A stretch of 64,000 nucleotides of DNA from Vibrio sp. HB236076. Its GTDB lineage: Bacteria > Pseudomonadota > Gammaproteobacteria > Enterobacterales > Vibrionaceae. The notes beneath the pieces are model-generated. The model did no database searches, had not been told where the DNA came from, and saw nothing but the letters and a program-made list of their open reading frames with translations. This document shows positions 29,331 to 38,692 of this stretch, piece by piece (the first letter of the stretch is position 1; each line of letters begins with the position of its first letter). Both the position numbers and the translations under genes were made by a program. The DNA lies in NCBI RefSeq assembly GCF_040957575.1, contig NZ_CP162601.1, forward strand, positions 620,001 through 684,000. The letters run 5' to 3'.

Positions 29331-30743
29331 TTACAGTACGTGTACTGATGTGGTGTTGGTTGTACCTGATGACACAAGGGCACCAGAAACCATCACTACG
29401 ATATCGCCTTTTTTACCAAAGCCAGACTCAAGCGCCAACTCTTTACCTAAGTGGTAGAAAGCATCGGTGTTGGCAATCGAATCAACGATGATTGGCGTAA
29501 CCCCTTTGGTTAGCACAAGTTGCGCTGCAGTTTTGCTGTTAGTGGTGACAGCAAGAATGTTCGCCGTTGGGAAGTATTTACGTACAGAGCGTGCTGATTT
29601 ACCGGCTTCTGTTGCAACAACGATCACTGGCGCCGTCAGTTTTTCTGCCGTGTCTACCGCGCTCTTACAAACTGCTTCTGTAATGCGTAGGCGAGGGCTG
29701 TCAAGGCGAGAGCCTAGCTCTGCTTGTAGCGCTTTATCAGTACGTGCCGCAATTTGTGCCATGATGGTCACGGCTTCAACTGGGTATTTACCTTTCGCGG
29801 TTTCGCCTGAAAGCATAACGGCATCAGTACCGTCCATGATCGCGTTGGCTACGTCACCGGCTTCTGCACGGGTTGGACGTGGGTTTTTGATCATAGAATC
29901 AAGCATTTGTGTTGCTGTGATCACCACTTTACGTGCGCGGTTACACTTCTCGATCATCATTTTTTGCGCGAAGATTACTTCTTCCGCTGGGATTTCTACC
30001 CCAAGGTCACCACGAGCAACCATGATGCCGTCAGACAATTCTAGAATTTCGTCGAAGTTGTCTACGCCTTCTTGGTTTTCAATTTTTGAGATGATTTGGA
30101 TGTTGTCACCGCCGTGGGCTTTTAGGTGCTCGCGGATTTCACGAACGTCTTGGCCTTTACGGATGAAAGAAGCGGCAACAAAATCAACGCCTTGCTCACA
30201 ACCAAACTTAAGGTCGGCTTTGTCTTTTTCAGACAGCGCAGGCAAGCTGACAGAAACGCCAGGTAGGTTAACGCCTTTGTTTTCGCCAAGAGCACCGTTG
30301 TTGAGTACCGTACAGGTTACTTCGGTTGCGGTCACTTTGGTCACTTCCATTTCGATCAAGCCATCGTCAACCAAAATGGTGTTGCCGACGCTTAGGTCAG
30401 CGGCGAAGCCTGGGTAAGTCACCGCTACGATGTCTTTGTTACCGACAACGCTCGCATCGGTAGTGAAAGTGAAGGTTTGACCTGCTTCTAGGTCAACGTC
30501 TTGGCCACCTTCCAATTTAATGGTGCGGATTTCAGGGCCCTTGGTATCAAGAAGAATAGCCAGTGGTTGACCTGTGGCTTCCATCACTTGACGGAAGTTA
30601 GCAATACGGGTTCCATGCTCGTTGAAATCACCGTGAGAAAAGTTAAGACGCATAACGTTCATGCCAGCGTTTACGAGTTCAGTCAGTTTCTCAACAGATT
30701 CAGTCTTAGGGCCAATCGTACAAACGATTTTGGTCTTTTTCAT
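29331..30743 (-). CDS. pykF: pyruvate kinase I
   Basis: A 470-residue pyruvate kinase (PEP + ADP to pyruvate + ATP), same length as E. coli PykF. Features: [15 protein letters not shown]-terminus, [14 protein letters not shown], the catalytic Lys in [18 protein letters not shown] (~220), metal ligands in [14 protein letters not shown], and [18 protein letters not shown]. The C-terminal domain binds fructose-1,6-bisphosphate in type I enzymes. The ATG at 30743 is preceded by GGAGAC and matches MKKTKIV; the earlier ATG (30764) adds 7 unconserved residues. Divergent from the DeoR-type gene. Confidence 0.96.
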   Translation of the reverse strand: MKKTKIVCTIGPKTESVEKLTELVNAGMNVMRLNFSHGDFNEHGTRIANFRQVMEATGQPLAILLDTKGPEIRTIKLEGGQDVDLEAGQTFTFTTDASVVGNKDIVAVTYPGFAADLSVGNTILVDDGLIEMEVTKVTATEVTCTVLNNGALGENKGVNLPGVSVSLPALSEKDKADLKFGCEQGVDFVAASFIRKGQDVREIREHLKAHGGDNIQIISKIENQEGVDNFDEILELSDGIMVARGDLGVEIPAEEVIFAQKMMIEKCNRARKVVITATQMLDSMIKNPRPTRAEAGDVANAIMDGTDAVMLSGETAKGKYPVEAVTIMAQIAARTDKALQAELGSRLDSPRLRITEAVCKSAVDTAEKLTAPVIVVATEAGKSARSVRKYFPTANILAVTTNSKTAAQLVLTKGVTPIIVDSIANTDAFYHLGKELALESGFGKKGDIVVMVSGALVSSGTTNTTSVHVL

Positions 30744-31156
30744 GGAAAATAGTCTCCGATACATACAGTTGTAATTTTAGAAAACATCGACTCTAAAGTT
30801 GTCTTTGCTCTGTCTTCCTTGTATCAGAGCGCGATTGGTTATCAGTTTACTTCAGAGTTGTAAGTCTTTCACATCATTTAGTCATTTTATGACTATTGCA
30901 TTAGCAGATGACAGCTATATTACGACAAAAAACGCCATTAGGCGCTGTTTTTTTATACTGTCATCATAGATTCTGTAATTTTTTTACTTTCTTGGTGTGA
31001 TTCTACCACCGAATTTAGTCAATATCACGAAAATCACTTTGTCTTAGGACAAGGTTTTAACGTTATTTATTAATTTTTGGCAGTGAAATAAATGGATTTT
31101 TACCTTTCGTTGTCGATATAATGACTTTCAGTTCGTAACTTGTGTGCTAAATTTAT
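30744..31156. promoter_or_regulatory. divergent region pykF / DeoR-type regulator
   Basis: A 413-base A+T-rich region with promoters for both directions. At 30927-30955 there is a short hairpin (CGCC-ATTA-GGCG, plus flanking A and T runs) resembling a weak terminator on the plus strand, although no plus-strand gene precedes it. No gene found. Confidence 0.5.
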
Positions 31157-31924
31157 ATGTCGAAACGAAACACTGAATTGAGACGATTGGCCATTTCTAA
31201 GCGGGTTAATCAACTTGGCGAAGTCAGCGTAGATGCTTTATCTCGTTTGTTTGAAACTTCAGAAGTCACTATTCGCAAAGATTTAGCGTCATTAGAAAAA
31301 AATGGTCAGCTGCTTCGTCGTTATGGTGGCGCGGTGGCTTTGCCGAAAGAAGTATTGAATGATGCGTTAGATGATAATGTTTCGGTTCGTAAGGTTTCCT
31401 TGGCCAAAACGGCGGCGAGTTTAATTCGCGATCATCATCGAATTGTGATCGACAGTGGCAGCACGACTGCAGCGCTGATTAAACAACTCAATCAAAAACA
31501 AGGCTTAGTTGTGATGACTAACTCATTAAATGTCGCCAATGCGCTTAATGAGCTAGAAAGTGAGCCGACCTTGTTGATGACCGGTGGCACTTGGGACAAT
31601 CATTCAGAGTCTTTTCAGGGCCAAGTCGCAGAATCGGTATTGCGTTCGTACGATTTTGATCAGCTGTTTATCGGTGCAGACGGTATTGATTTAGCACGCG
31701 GGACGACAACCTTTAATGAATTAGTGGGCCTTAGCCAAGTGATGGCGGAAGTGTCTAGGCAGGTGGTGGTGATGATTGAAGCCGATAAAATTGGCCGCCG
31801 CATGCCAAATTTAGAGCTGGGCTGGGGAGACATTGACGTGCTCGTGACCGATGAGCGCATTCGCAGTGAGCAAAAAAGCGCGATTGAAGCCCAAGGGGTT
31901 CGCGTTTTGGTCAGCAGTTTATAG
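31157..31924 (+). CDS. DeoR/GlpR-family regulator upstream of glmS
   Basis: A 255-residue DeoR-family repressor. N-terminal helix-turn-helix (LGEVSVDALSRLFETSEVTIRKDLASLEK split at residues 20-49) and a C-terminal sugar-phosphate-sensing domain with IDSGSTTAAL and FIGADGIDLARGTTTFNE. It lies 160 bases before glmS on the same strand, an arrangement kept in Vibrio, so a role in amino-sugar regulation is likely though not proven by sequence. Confidence 0.9.
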   Translation: MSKRNTELRRLAISKRVNQLGEVSVDALSRLFETSEVTIRKDLASLEKNGQLLRRYGGAVALPKEVLNDALDDNVSVRKVSLAKTAASLIRDHHRIVIDSGSTTAALIKQLNQKQGLVVMTNSLNVANALNELESEPTLLMTGGTWDNHSESFQGQVAESVLRSYDFDQLFIGADGIDLARGTTTFNELVGLSQVMAEVSRQVVVMIEADKIGRRMPNLELGWGDIDVLVTDERIRSEQKSAIEAQGVRVLVSSL

Positions 31925-32084
31925 TGACCCAGCCTTTGCCGTTGAGTTGACAAAACCCGTTGGCGTTTTGTTGGCCACGGCTTAATAGAGGGACTATGCT
32001 CAATGCGAGTCCTTTACCATTAGATAGCAGTTGCCAGGGCCGTGAGATCGTGGCAAATCAGAGCCAAAAGTTAGGAGTCGATAT

Positions 32085-33917
32085 ATGTGTGGTATTGTTG
32101 GCGCGGTTGCGCAGCGTGATGTGGCAGAGATTTTAGTCGAGGGTTTACGCCGTTTGGAGTATCGCGGTTACGATTCTGCCGGTGTGGCGGTCGTCGATGG
32201 CGAGAAAAACCTCACTCGTGTACGCCGTTTGGGCAAGGTACAAGAGTTGGCGGATGCGGTAGAAGCGGCGCAAGTGACCGGTGGGACGGGGATCGCCCAT
32301 ACCCGTTGGGCAACGCACGGTGAGCCGTCTGAAATCAACGCTCACCCGCATATGTCTGGCGATATTGCCGTGGTGCATAATGGAATCATTGAAAACCACG
32401 AAAGCTTGCGTACTTTGCTGCAATCGCGCGGCTATGTGTTTGAATCTCAGACCGATACGGAAGTGATTGCTCATTTGGTGGAGTGGGAGCGACGCACGTC
32501 AGAAACCTTATTGGAAGCATTGCAAAAAACCGCCAAGCAGCTCGAAGGGGCTTACGGTACCGTGGTGGTGGATCGCAACGACCCATCGCGTATTGTGGTG
32601 GCGCGCTCTGGCAGCCCGATTGTGATTGGTTTTGGGGTCGGTGAGAACTTTTTGGCGTCGGATCAGTTGGCATTGTTAAACGTGACTCGCCGCTTTATGT
32701 ATTTAGAAGAAGGCGATGTGGCGGAGATCACCCGTCGCGATGTGACGGTATTTAATGCCCAAGGCGAGCGTGTTGAGCGCGAGGTGAGCGAGTCGAATGC
32801 CGAGCACGATGCCGGTGATAAAGGCCATTATCGTCACTTTATGCAAAAAGAAATTTTTGAGCAGCCAAAAGCGCTGATCAATACCATGGAAGGTCGCCTG
32901 TCTGAGGCATCAGTGATCACCAATGCGATTGGCGTTCACGCTGAAGATATTTTAAGCAAAGTGGAACACGTGCAGATCATTGCCTGTGGTACGTCTTACA
33001 ATTCGGGCATGGCCGCGCGTTACTGGTTTGAGTCGATCGCTGGTGTGAGCTGCGATGTCGAGATTGCTTCTGAGTTCCGTTATCGCGATTTTGTTGTGCG
33101 TCCTAACAGTTTGTTGGTCACTCTTTCTCAATCGGGGGAAACCGCGGATACCTTGGCGGCGCTACGCATTGCCAAAGCCAAAGGCTATATGGCGGCGATG
33201 ACCATTTGTAACGTGGCGGGCTCGTCTTTGGTGCGCGAATCGGATTTTGCCTTTATGACCCGTGCCGGCACCGAGATTGGCGTAGCCTCGACTAAGGCAT
33301 TCACTACTCAGTTGGCTGCGATGCTCATGATGGTGGTATCGATTGGTCGTTTGCAACACCGTTTGTCTGAGCAGCGCGAGGCAGAGATTGTCAATGCTTT
33401 GCACGAATTGCCAAAGGCGATAGAGCAAGCGCTTGAATTTGATAAAGACATCGAAGCTTTAGCGCCAGATTTTGCCGATAAGCATCATACTTTGTTCTTG
33501 GGGCGCGGTGAGTATTACCCGATCGCGATGGAAGCTTCACTCAAGCTAAAAGAAATTTCTTACATTCACGCCGAGGCCTACGCCGCCGGTGAACTTAAGC
33601 ACGGCCCGTTAGCACTGATCGACGCCGATATGCCGGTGGTGGTGATTGCGCCTAGTAATGATTTGCTTGAGAAGTTAAAGTCGAACGTGGAAGAAGTGCG
33701 TGCGCGCGGCGGTTTGTTGTACGTGTTTGCCGATCGCGATGCGGGCTTTGAAAGCGATGAGAATATGAAGATCATCAAGATGCCACACGTTAATGAAGTG
33801 ACGGCGCCTATCTTCTATACGGTGCCGATGCAGTTGCTGTCGTACCACATCGCGCTGATTAAGGGCACGGATGTTGACCAACCTCGTAACCTCGCCAAAG
33901 CGGTGACGGTTGAGTAA
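32085..33917 (+). CDS. glmS: glutamine-fructose-6-phosphate aminotransferase
   Basis: A 610-residue GlmS that makes glucosamine-6-phosphate for peptidoglycan and LPS. The N-terminus [20 protein letters not shown] exposes the catalytic Cys after Met removal; the glutaminase domain covers ~1-240; two SIS domains follow (~285-425 and ~460-600) with [10 protein letters not shown] and the C-terminal [13 protein letters not shown] loop that forms the ammonia channel. The 3' end of glmS is the attachment site for Tn7-type elements in many bacteria; here an accessory island begins right after its terminator. Confidence 0.97.
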   Translation: MCGIVGAVAQRDVAEILVEGLRRLEYRGYDSAGVAVVDGEKNLTRVRRLGKVQELADAVEAAQVTGGTGIAHTRWATHGEPSEINAHPHMSGDIAVVHNGIIENHESLRTLLQSRGYVFESQTDTEVIAHLVEWERRTSETLLEALQKTAKQLEGAYGTVVVDRNDPSRIVVARSGSPIVIGFGVGENFLASDQLALLNVTRRFMYLEEGDVAEITRRDVTVFNAQGERVEREVSESNAEHDAGDKGHYRHFMQKEIFEQPKALINTMEGRLSEASVITNAIGVHAEDILSKVEHVQIIACGTSYNSGMAARYWFESIAGVSCDVEIASEFRYRDFVVRPNSLLVTLSQSGETADTLAALRIAKAKGYMAAMTICNVAGSSLVRESDFAFMTRAGTEIGVASTKAFTTQLAAMLMMVVSIGRLQHRLSEQREAEIVNALHELPKAIEQALEFDKDIEALAPDFADKHHTLFLGRGEYYPIAMEASLKLKEISYIHAEAYAAGELKHGPLALIDADMPVVVIAPSNDLLEKLKSNVEEVRARGGLLYVFADRDAGFESDENMKIIKMPHVNEVTAPIFYTVPMQLLSYHIALIKGTDVDQPRNLAKAVTVE

Positions 33918-33950
33918 GCCAAAGCGCTTTAGCGAATAACGTCTCATACT

Positions 33951-33981
33951 AAAAAGGCAGCGAAGATTCGCTGCCTTTTTT
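33951..33981. terminator. glmS terminator
   Basis: Perfect 8-bp stem GGCAGCGA / TCGCTGCC (33956-33963, 33968-33975), 4-nt loop, five A before and six T after. It is intact 34 bases after the glmS stop. Confidence 0.93.
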
Positions 33982-33983
33982 GT

Positions 33984-34225
33984 TTGCTCTAGTGAGGTTT
34001 TGCGCCATTTCAGTCAGAGTAGGAATTCATTCACACCCTGCTCATCTGGCTTTTCCATACAAATACTAATAGAAATCCTCGAACATGTTAGCACATGAAG
34101 ACAGTATGATTGACTCACATTTTCCGCACACAAATATCTCTATTGTGACATTTTCTCGGTTACACGAGAGTAGATATTAGTTATCTTACCAGTTTCATAT
34201 TTAATGAGACGGTAGGGGGCGGTAG
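33984..34225. other. left junction of the accessory island
   Basis: Between the glmS terminator and the first island gene the base composition changes from balanced to A+T-rich. I looked for Tn7-like end repeats (TGT…ACA with repeated ~20-bp sites), tRNA fragments and integrase attachment sites and found none. A possible promoter for the next gene includes TTGACT near 34111. The ribosome-binding run TAGGGGGCGG ends 4 bases before the ATG at 34226. Confidence 0.45.
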
Positions 34226-35752
34226 ATGGAACAAATTTCACTAACTTATATGCTAATAGGCGCTATAGTAATTTTACTTGTTGTCGGGATTTTTTTGGTA
34301 AGAAAGTCTTCAAAGCTAAGTCAGAAACTGGCCGTTACAGAAACTCAATTATCTGAGGCAGCAACAACAATCGAAGAGTATAAAGAAAAATACTCTCACA
34401 TATTTGATATTGAAGCTGAGTGCGAGCAAATCAAGGATCAGCTGAAAATTGACAAGAAAGAGATAGAAGAAAAATCGAGTCAAGCCTTACGCGAAATCGA
34501 ATCCAAGAGAGACGAGGCAATTGCGAAACGTCAATCTGTTGAAGAGCAGATCAGTAAACTTCAGGTTGACTACAAAAGTAAGAAAAGTACTTATGACTCT
34601 TTAACTACACAAATCGCCATATTCAGCGAAGATATTGAGCTTATTGAACTCGGATTCTATGAACCAAAGTTTGATTTTGATGCATCTGAAACATTCAAAG
34701 AAGAGATCAAGAAATGTAAAGAGTGCCAGAAAACCTTGTTGAGAGAGAAGTCTTCTGGTGGAGCGATATACTGCTACCGTGAATGGTCTGTAGACGGTTC
34801 TCGAAGCGAAGGCAAGAAAATGACCAACAAGACTATTCGTCTCACCGCAAGAGCCTTCAATAACGAATGTGAGGCAGCTATTGCCAACTGTACGTGGAAA
34901 AACGTTACAAAAATGGAAGAACGTATAAAAAAAGCGTTCGTCGCAATCAATCAGCTAAATGAACCGAATGCCATATCTATTACAGAGCGTTATCTCAAAG
35001 AAAAGTTAAAAGAACTCCAATTGACTTACGAATATCGTGAAAAGAAACAACGCGAAAAAGAAGAACAGGCGGAAATCAAAGCACAAATGCGTGAAGAAGC
35101 AAAAATAGAGGCAGAGATAAAAAAAGCAGAAGCGGAAGCTATAAAGGAAGAAAAGCGTTATCACAAGGCTTTGGATGCTGCGAGAAAAGAGCTTGAAAAA
35201 GCTAGCGATGAAATGAAATCAGAACTAGAAAAACAGATTGCACAGTTACAGGCAAACTTAGAGGAAGCAGAGCGCAAGCACCAACGTGCTCAATCAATGG
35301 CTGAGCAAACTAAGCAAGGTCATGTTTATGTTATTTCTAACATTGGATCGTTTGGGGAAAATGTCTACAAGATAGGCATGACCCGTCGATTAGAACCAAT
35401 GGATCGAGTGAAAGAGCTTGGAGATGCATCAGTACCGTTTACCTTTGATGTACATGCAATGATTCATACTGATGATGCTCCAACTCTAGAGAAGAAGCTT
35501 CACGATAAGTTTGATACTCACCGATTGAATATGATTAATCGCCGTAAAGAGTTTTTCAGTGTCTCGCTGGAAGAGATCAAACATGCGGTAAATGACTTTA
35601 CCGATCAGTCGGTGGAGTTCATTGAAACAGCTATTGCACAGGACTATTACGAAACACAAGCGATGAACAAACAGCGTCTAGCAAGAGAAGGAAAGTTAGA
35701 AGAAGAGTTATCGTCTTCCAGTGCTCTCCCCAAATTTGCTGATATCTTGTAG
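34226..35752 (+). CDS. membrane-anchored DUF4041 + GIY-YIG (T5orf172) nuclease, SNIPE-like
   Basis: A 508-residue protein with, in order: an N-terminal transmembrane helix (residues ~8-25, YMLIGAIVILLVVGIFLV), a coiled coil (~27-125), a DUF4041-type domain (~130-255, with RLTARAFNNECEAAIANCTW near 200 and KKAFVAINQLNE), a long charged coiled coil (~265-360), and a C-terminal T5orf172/GIY-YIG nuclease domain (~365-455). In the last, VYVISN replaces GIY, YKIGMTRR at ~381 replaces YIG, and the likely catalytic Glu is in LEKKLHDKF (~E422). This order matches the anti-phage protein reported recently as SNIPE, said to cut phage DNA at the membrane during injection (from memory). Codon use is A+T-rich, unlike glmS. 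No other gene is coupled to it. Confidence 0.82.
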   Translation: MEQISLTYMLIGAIVILLVVGIFLVRKSSKLSQKLAVTETQLSEAATTIEEYKEKYSHIFDIEAECEQIKDQLKIDKKEIEEKSSQALREIESKRDEAIAKRQSVEEQISKLQVDYKSKKSTYDSLTTQIAIFSEDIELIELGFYEPKFDFDASETFKEEIKKCKECQKTLLREKSSGGAIYCYREWSVDGSRSEGKKMTNKTIRLTARAFNNECEAAIANCTWKNVTKMEERIKKAFVAINQLNEPNAISITERYLKEKLKELQLTYEYREKKQREKEEQAEIKAQMREEAKIEAEIKKAEAEAIKEEKRYHKALDAARKELEKASDEMKSELEKQIAQLQANLEEAERKHQRAQSMAEQTKQGHVYVISNIGSFGENVYKIGMTRRLEPMDRVKELGDASVPFTFDVHAMIHTDDAPTLEKKLHDKFDTHRLNMINRRKEFFSVSLEEIKHAVNDFTDQSVEFIETAIAQDYYETQAMNKQRLAREGKLEEELSSSSALPKFADIL

Positions 35753-35858
35753 AGCGCCTTATAGATTTGACTGAAAGGGGCATACAGTAATTTGAAATGT
35801 CCCATTCGTGACAGCTTTTTCAATCTGGCACGATTATGCCGCCATTGTTTGTTATGAC

Positions 35859-35876
35859 AGAAGTTAATTAACTTCT
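35859..35876 (+). terminator. 18-bp palindrome followed by T-run
   Basis: Perfect palindrome AGAAGTTAATTAACTTCT followed by TTT, 106 bases after the nuclease gene stop. It could be a weak terminator or a dimeric-protein binding site. The rest of the 355-base gap (35753-36107) holds no recognisable gene apart from an unsupported 26-codon frame at 35882. Confidence 0.45.
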
Positions 35877-36107
35877 TTTGGATGAAAGTTTCCCTTACCT
35901 GTAGTTATCCGAGGGAGCGTCGTCGTAAGCTTTTTAAAATTATGGCTTATTTTGCAATCTAATATCCATTTCCTTTCATTAACATATTGATTATAAATTG
36001 AACTGCAATTGGAAAGGTTGCATTATGGGAGTATGAAAAGCGGCTAAACGCCATATAGAACGAATTGTAAAAAATTAGAAGTATGGTACTAGAGGTTAGT
36101 TGATTAG

Positions 36108-37490
36108 ATGAGTATTAGAGAGCACCTAACTGCATTAGTTGTCGAATTAACATATATTCATTCGAAAGAATTTTCTTGGGGGAGCGAACATGGTTTTCCT
36201 TGTTTTGTAACAGATGATACTCACGGATATCAAATTAGATTTACGCCAGATGCGAATGATCACTTAAGAAAGCTAACGACAGTTATATTTGAAAACCGAC
36301 AAAATGGGTTACCGAGGATTGAGCTGGGAAGTTACATGAAAGTAACGCAACAAATCGTTGCAAATATGTTCGTAGAAGGTTCTTTTGACAAAAAATATAT
36401 GGATGGTGATAAATCCGCGATTAAAGAACTTAAGTGTAAAATTGAACAAGTAATTTCTGATAACGTAACATCATTTACTCATTATTTTCCTGCTTGGACT
36501 TTAGGGGTAGAGTCTGAAGCCCCTTTTGAGTTAGGTCCTATTACATTTATAACTAGAGAAAATTGGATTGACACAGTTGATTTTCCACAATCTAGCAAGG
36601 ATAGTTATCTAGGAGAAAAAGAAGCTAACAATAATTGGAAAACATTAGTAAAAGAGGCTTTAAAAAAACCGAAACATCGAGAAAAAATACTAGGTTTGGG
36701 TTCGGATATTTATCTAGCCATAAAAGATTGTCCGTCTTTAATTAAGGTTACTATTACAGGTTTTGAAAGAGATTATTCTCGAAAGCTTGCTCAGATTGTC
36801 GCCAAAAGTGCTCTTGACTCGCTTTCGTTGCTCCTTGGAGTACGATCTTCCTTTTTGCAGCAAGCACTCCATGAAGAAAGGTTAGGTCCTATTAGTATCC
36901 ATCAGTTAATAGAAACCAATGGCAATCTTTGGCTCCCTGGAGCAGGATTAAGCGACCGATTTAATGGAGTATCTAAAGCTAGGCTGGAGGAAGCTATGTC
37001 GAGTATAGAATCATTTATTCCGTCAATCGCTTCAATTTTAGAGGGGTTACTACATCCAGGACCACATTCTCATCCTAAGTTAGTTGTTCGTTGGGCTACG
37101 GCTTTAGATTGGTTTGGCGAAGCATGTCGTGAATCGAGTGATGCAGTTGCTATTGCAAAGTTAGGGACAAGTTTAGATGTTCTTTCAAACGGAGGTAAGT
37201 CCGTTGGTATCTCAAACATGGTTTCAACTTTGCTTGGGGTTGATGGAGAAGAGGTCGTAACGAAAGGAGACAAACCTAAAACGTTAGATCAATTGATTAA
37301 GCAAATTTATGACGATGGACGTTCAAAGGTATTGCATGGCACTTACTATGACAGGTTGGAGCCTCTAGACGCTGAAAGGAAAATTGCTTATGAAGTTGCT
37401 AGAAATACGCTGATATCTGCTGCGGTGTGTTTGTATGAATATAAAGGTGATGATAACGAAAAAGCATTCAGAAGTATGCAGCCTAAATAA
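36108..37490 (+). CDS. HEPN-domain protein, putative defence ribonuclease
   Basis: A 460-residue soluble protein with no close named homologue recognised. The C-terminal ~130 residues resemble ApeA-like HEPN domains: RWATALDWFGEACRESSDAV, KLGTSLDVLSNGGKSVGIS, then IYDDGRSKVLHGTYYDRLE, in which R405-S-K-V-L-H410 fits the HEPN RNase motif R-x4-6-H. The N-terminal ~300 residues are of mixed alpha/beta composition with no motif I can name and probably act as sensor. ApeA itself is a single-gene HEPN anti-phage protein, so a similar abortive role is plausible. Base composition is low in G+C; the ribosome-binding site is poor (GAGG 13 bases upstream). Confidence 0.65.
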   Translation: MSIREHLTALVVELTYIHSKEFSWGSEHGFPCFVTDDTHGYQIRFTPDANDHLRKLTTVIFENRQNGLPRIELGSYMKVTQQIVANMFVEGSFDKKYMDGDKSAIKELKCKIEQVISDNVTSFTHYFPAWTLGVESEAPFELGPITFITRENWIDTVDFPQSSKDSYLGEKEANNNWKTLVKEALKKPKHREKILGLGSDIYLAIKDCPSLIKVTITGFERDYSRKLAQIVAKSALDSLSLLLGVRSSFLQQALHEERLGPISIHQLIETNGNLWLPGAGLSDRFNGVSKARLEEAMSSIESFIPSIASILEGLLHPGPHSHPKLVVRWATALDWFGEACRESSDAVAIAKLGTSLDVLSNGGKSVGISNMVSTLLGVDGEEVVTKGDKPKTLDQLIKQIYDDGRSKVLHGTYYDRLEPLDAERKIAYEVARNTLISAAVCLYEYKGDDNEKAFRSMQPK

Positions 37491-37628
37491 ACTAATTAGT
37501 ATCTTATATTTTTTGTATAAAAACTGTTTAAGCGTGATTCGGCACGTGTTGCATTTTTGATATGTAGTGGCTTAAGTGATTAAGGTATAATGCGGTAACT
37601 ATTTTCTTGAAATGCAGAGGTTGTAAAA

Positions 37629-37949
37629 TTGAACAAAGAAAAAAAGGCAAAACAAGAATCTTCTGTCGAGGAAATTAGAAAGAAGATACGGTTGGCATTA
37701 AACAACCGTAAATTTAGTATGAGAAGTATAGAGGGCATTGCGAAAGAGGCTCACGTACCTGAAAAGAAATTAAGACAACTTATCGCTTATGACAAAAAAT
37801 TAGCAAAAGAAATAAAATATATGCCTTTTCGTTCAAAGGATGGGAAAGTATTGCTCATGTCGAAAGAGCGTTTTATTAAAGAAGCGCCTTTGAAATGGAA
37901 GTTTATTGATTTCTTTGCTTCAAAACGTCAAGGGGTAGAAGATGCCTGA
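37629..37949 (+). CDS. small basic helix-turn-helix-like protein of a two-gene unit
   Basis: A 106-residue Lys/Arg-rich protein. Residues ~15-60 (IRLALNNRKFSMRSIEGIAK followed by EAHVPEKKLRQLI) read as a winged-helix module of the type …R(T/S)-x-EGIAKE-x(3)-PE-x2-L…, common as a fused or stand-alone adaptor in bacterial conflict systems. The start is TTG at 37629 with AGAGG 9 bases upstream; no nearer ATG gives this N-terminus. It overlaps the next gene by 8 bases, so the two are translated together. Confidence 0.6.
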   Translation: MNKEKKAKQESSVEEIRKKIRLALNNRKFSMRSIEGIAKEAHVPEKKLRQLIAYDKKLAKEIKYMPFRSKDGKVLLMSKERFIKEAPLKWKFIDFFASKRQGVEDA

Positions 37950-38301
37950 GTCACTAAATTCAATAACCAGTACGTTAGGCCCTCACCTTGGACTAATAAT
38001 TATTGCAATCTTCGGTGGAGTCGTTTTGTTCGGTATGAAAATCTCTGAGCATTTCATGAAACCAGAGCAAGATAAACTACCATTAGGCAAGTACATTGGA
38101 TTTACAATATCACTATTTTTTACGCTTCCTATCTTAGGCGCGGGTGTTACTTGTATATATTTGTTAAACGGTGACAAAATCAGTACGATTTTAGCGTTTC
38201 AAATAGGATTAACTTCACCAGCTATTGTACAGAGCTTGATTATTGCAGCGGCCAATAATATGGCGAAAAATGCAGCTCCAAACCTCGAGGGGAAGCAATA
38301 G
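37942..38301 (+). CDS. three-helix membrane protein, putative effector
   Basis: A 119-residue protein with three hydrophobic helices at about 15-35 (HLGLIIIAIFGGVVLFGM), 50-75 (YIGFTISLFFTLPILGAGVT) and 83-105 (ISTILAFQIGLTSPAIVQSL). It begins inside the preceding gene after AAGGGG. No family recognised. A small membrane protein coupled to a small DNA/protein-binding partner, next to nuclease and HEPN genes, suggests a membrane-damaging or membrane-sensing member of a defence unit; this is inference. Confidence 0.6.
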   Translation: MPESLNSITSTLGPHLGLIIIAIFGGVVLFGMKISEHFMKPEQDKLPLGKYIGFTISLFFTLPILGAGVTCIYLLNGDKISTILAFQIGLTSPAIVQSLIIAAANNMAKNAAPNLEGKQ

Positions 38302-38692
38302 CTAACAAACGACTATGGCCTCAACATATTTTTCCTAATCTGGCAGAAATGCTATAGCACATCAGTTCTAAAACGTTTCTGTCCAAAACTAAGTTTCAAA
38401 CTTTGTTATCCAACACAACAAGTACCCGGTGGACATTAAAGTCTGAAAACGTATTAACCGCTCACGGGCTATTTATCGCAAAATCAAAGTAGGTATTAAC
38501 TGAAAAACAAATCAATAAATGAATGTTGTCACCTCCCTTTGGGTATTGTTTCCTTTTAAGCCCAAATTTCAGTCACTTTCGTGCCGTTTTGGCATCACAC
38601 AAGCGCCAATTAAACGATAAACAACGCCAATGAATTCGGTACACTCTGTTGACTTAATTAATAGTTATTTTGGTTAAAGAGGAATGCGAGCA
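38302..38692. other. right junction of the accessory island
   Basis: A 391-base gap in which composition returns to the chromosomal average. No tRNA, integrase, transposase fragment or matching direct repeat to the left junction was seen. The LysR ribosome-binding site AAGAGGA is at its right end. Confidence 0.4.

Noticed and set aside
30927..30955. Terminator upstream of the DeoR-type gene
   Set aside because: Stem of only four to six pairs and no plus-strand gene before it; too weak to list as a separate feature.
33918..34225. Tn7-like transposon end after glmS
   Set aside because: The location is right, but no TGT/ACA ends, repeated TnsB-type sites or tns genes were seen, and the glmS terminator is undisturbed.
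35882..35962. 26-codon basic frame between the nuclease and HEPN genes
   Set aside because: No ribosome-binding site and too short to judge; could be chance in A+T-rich DNA.
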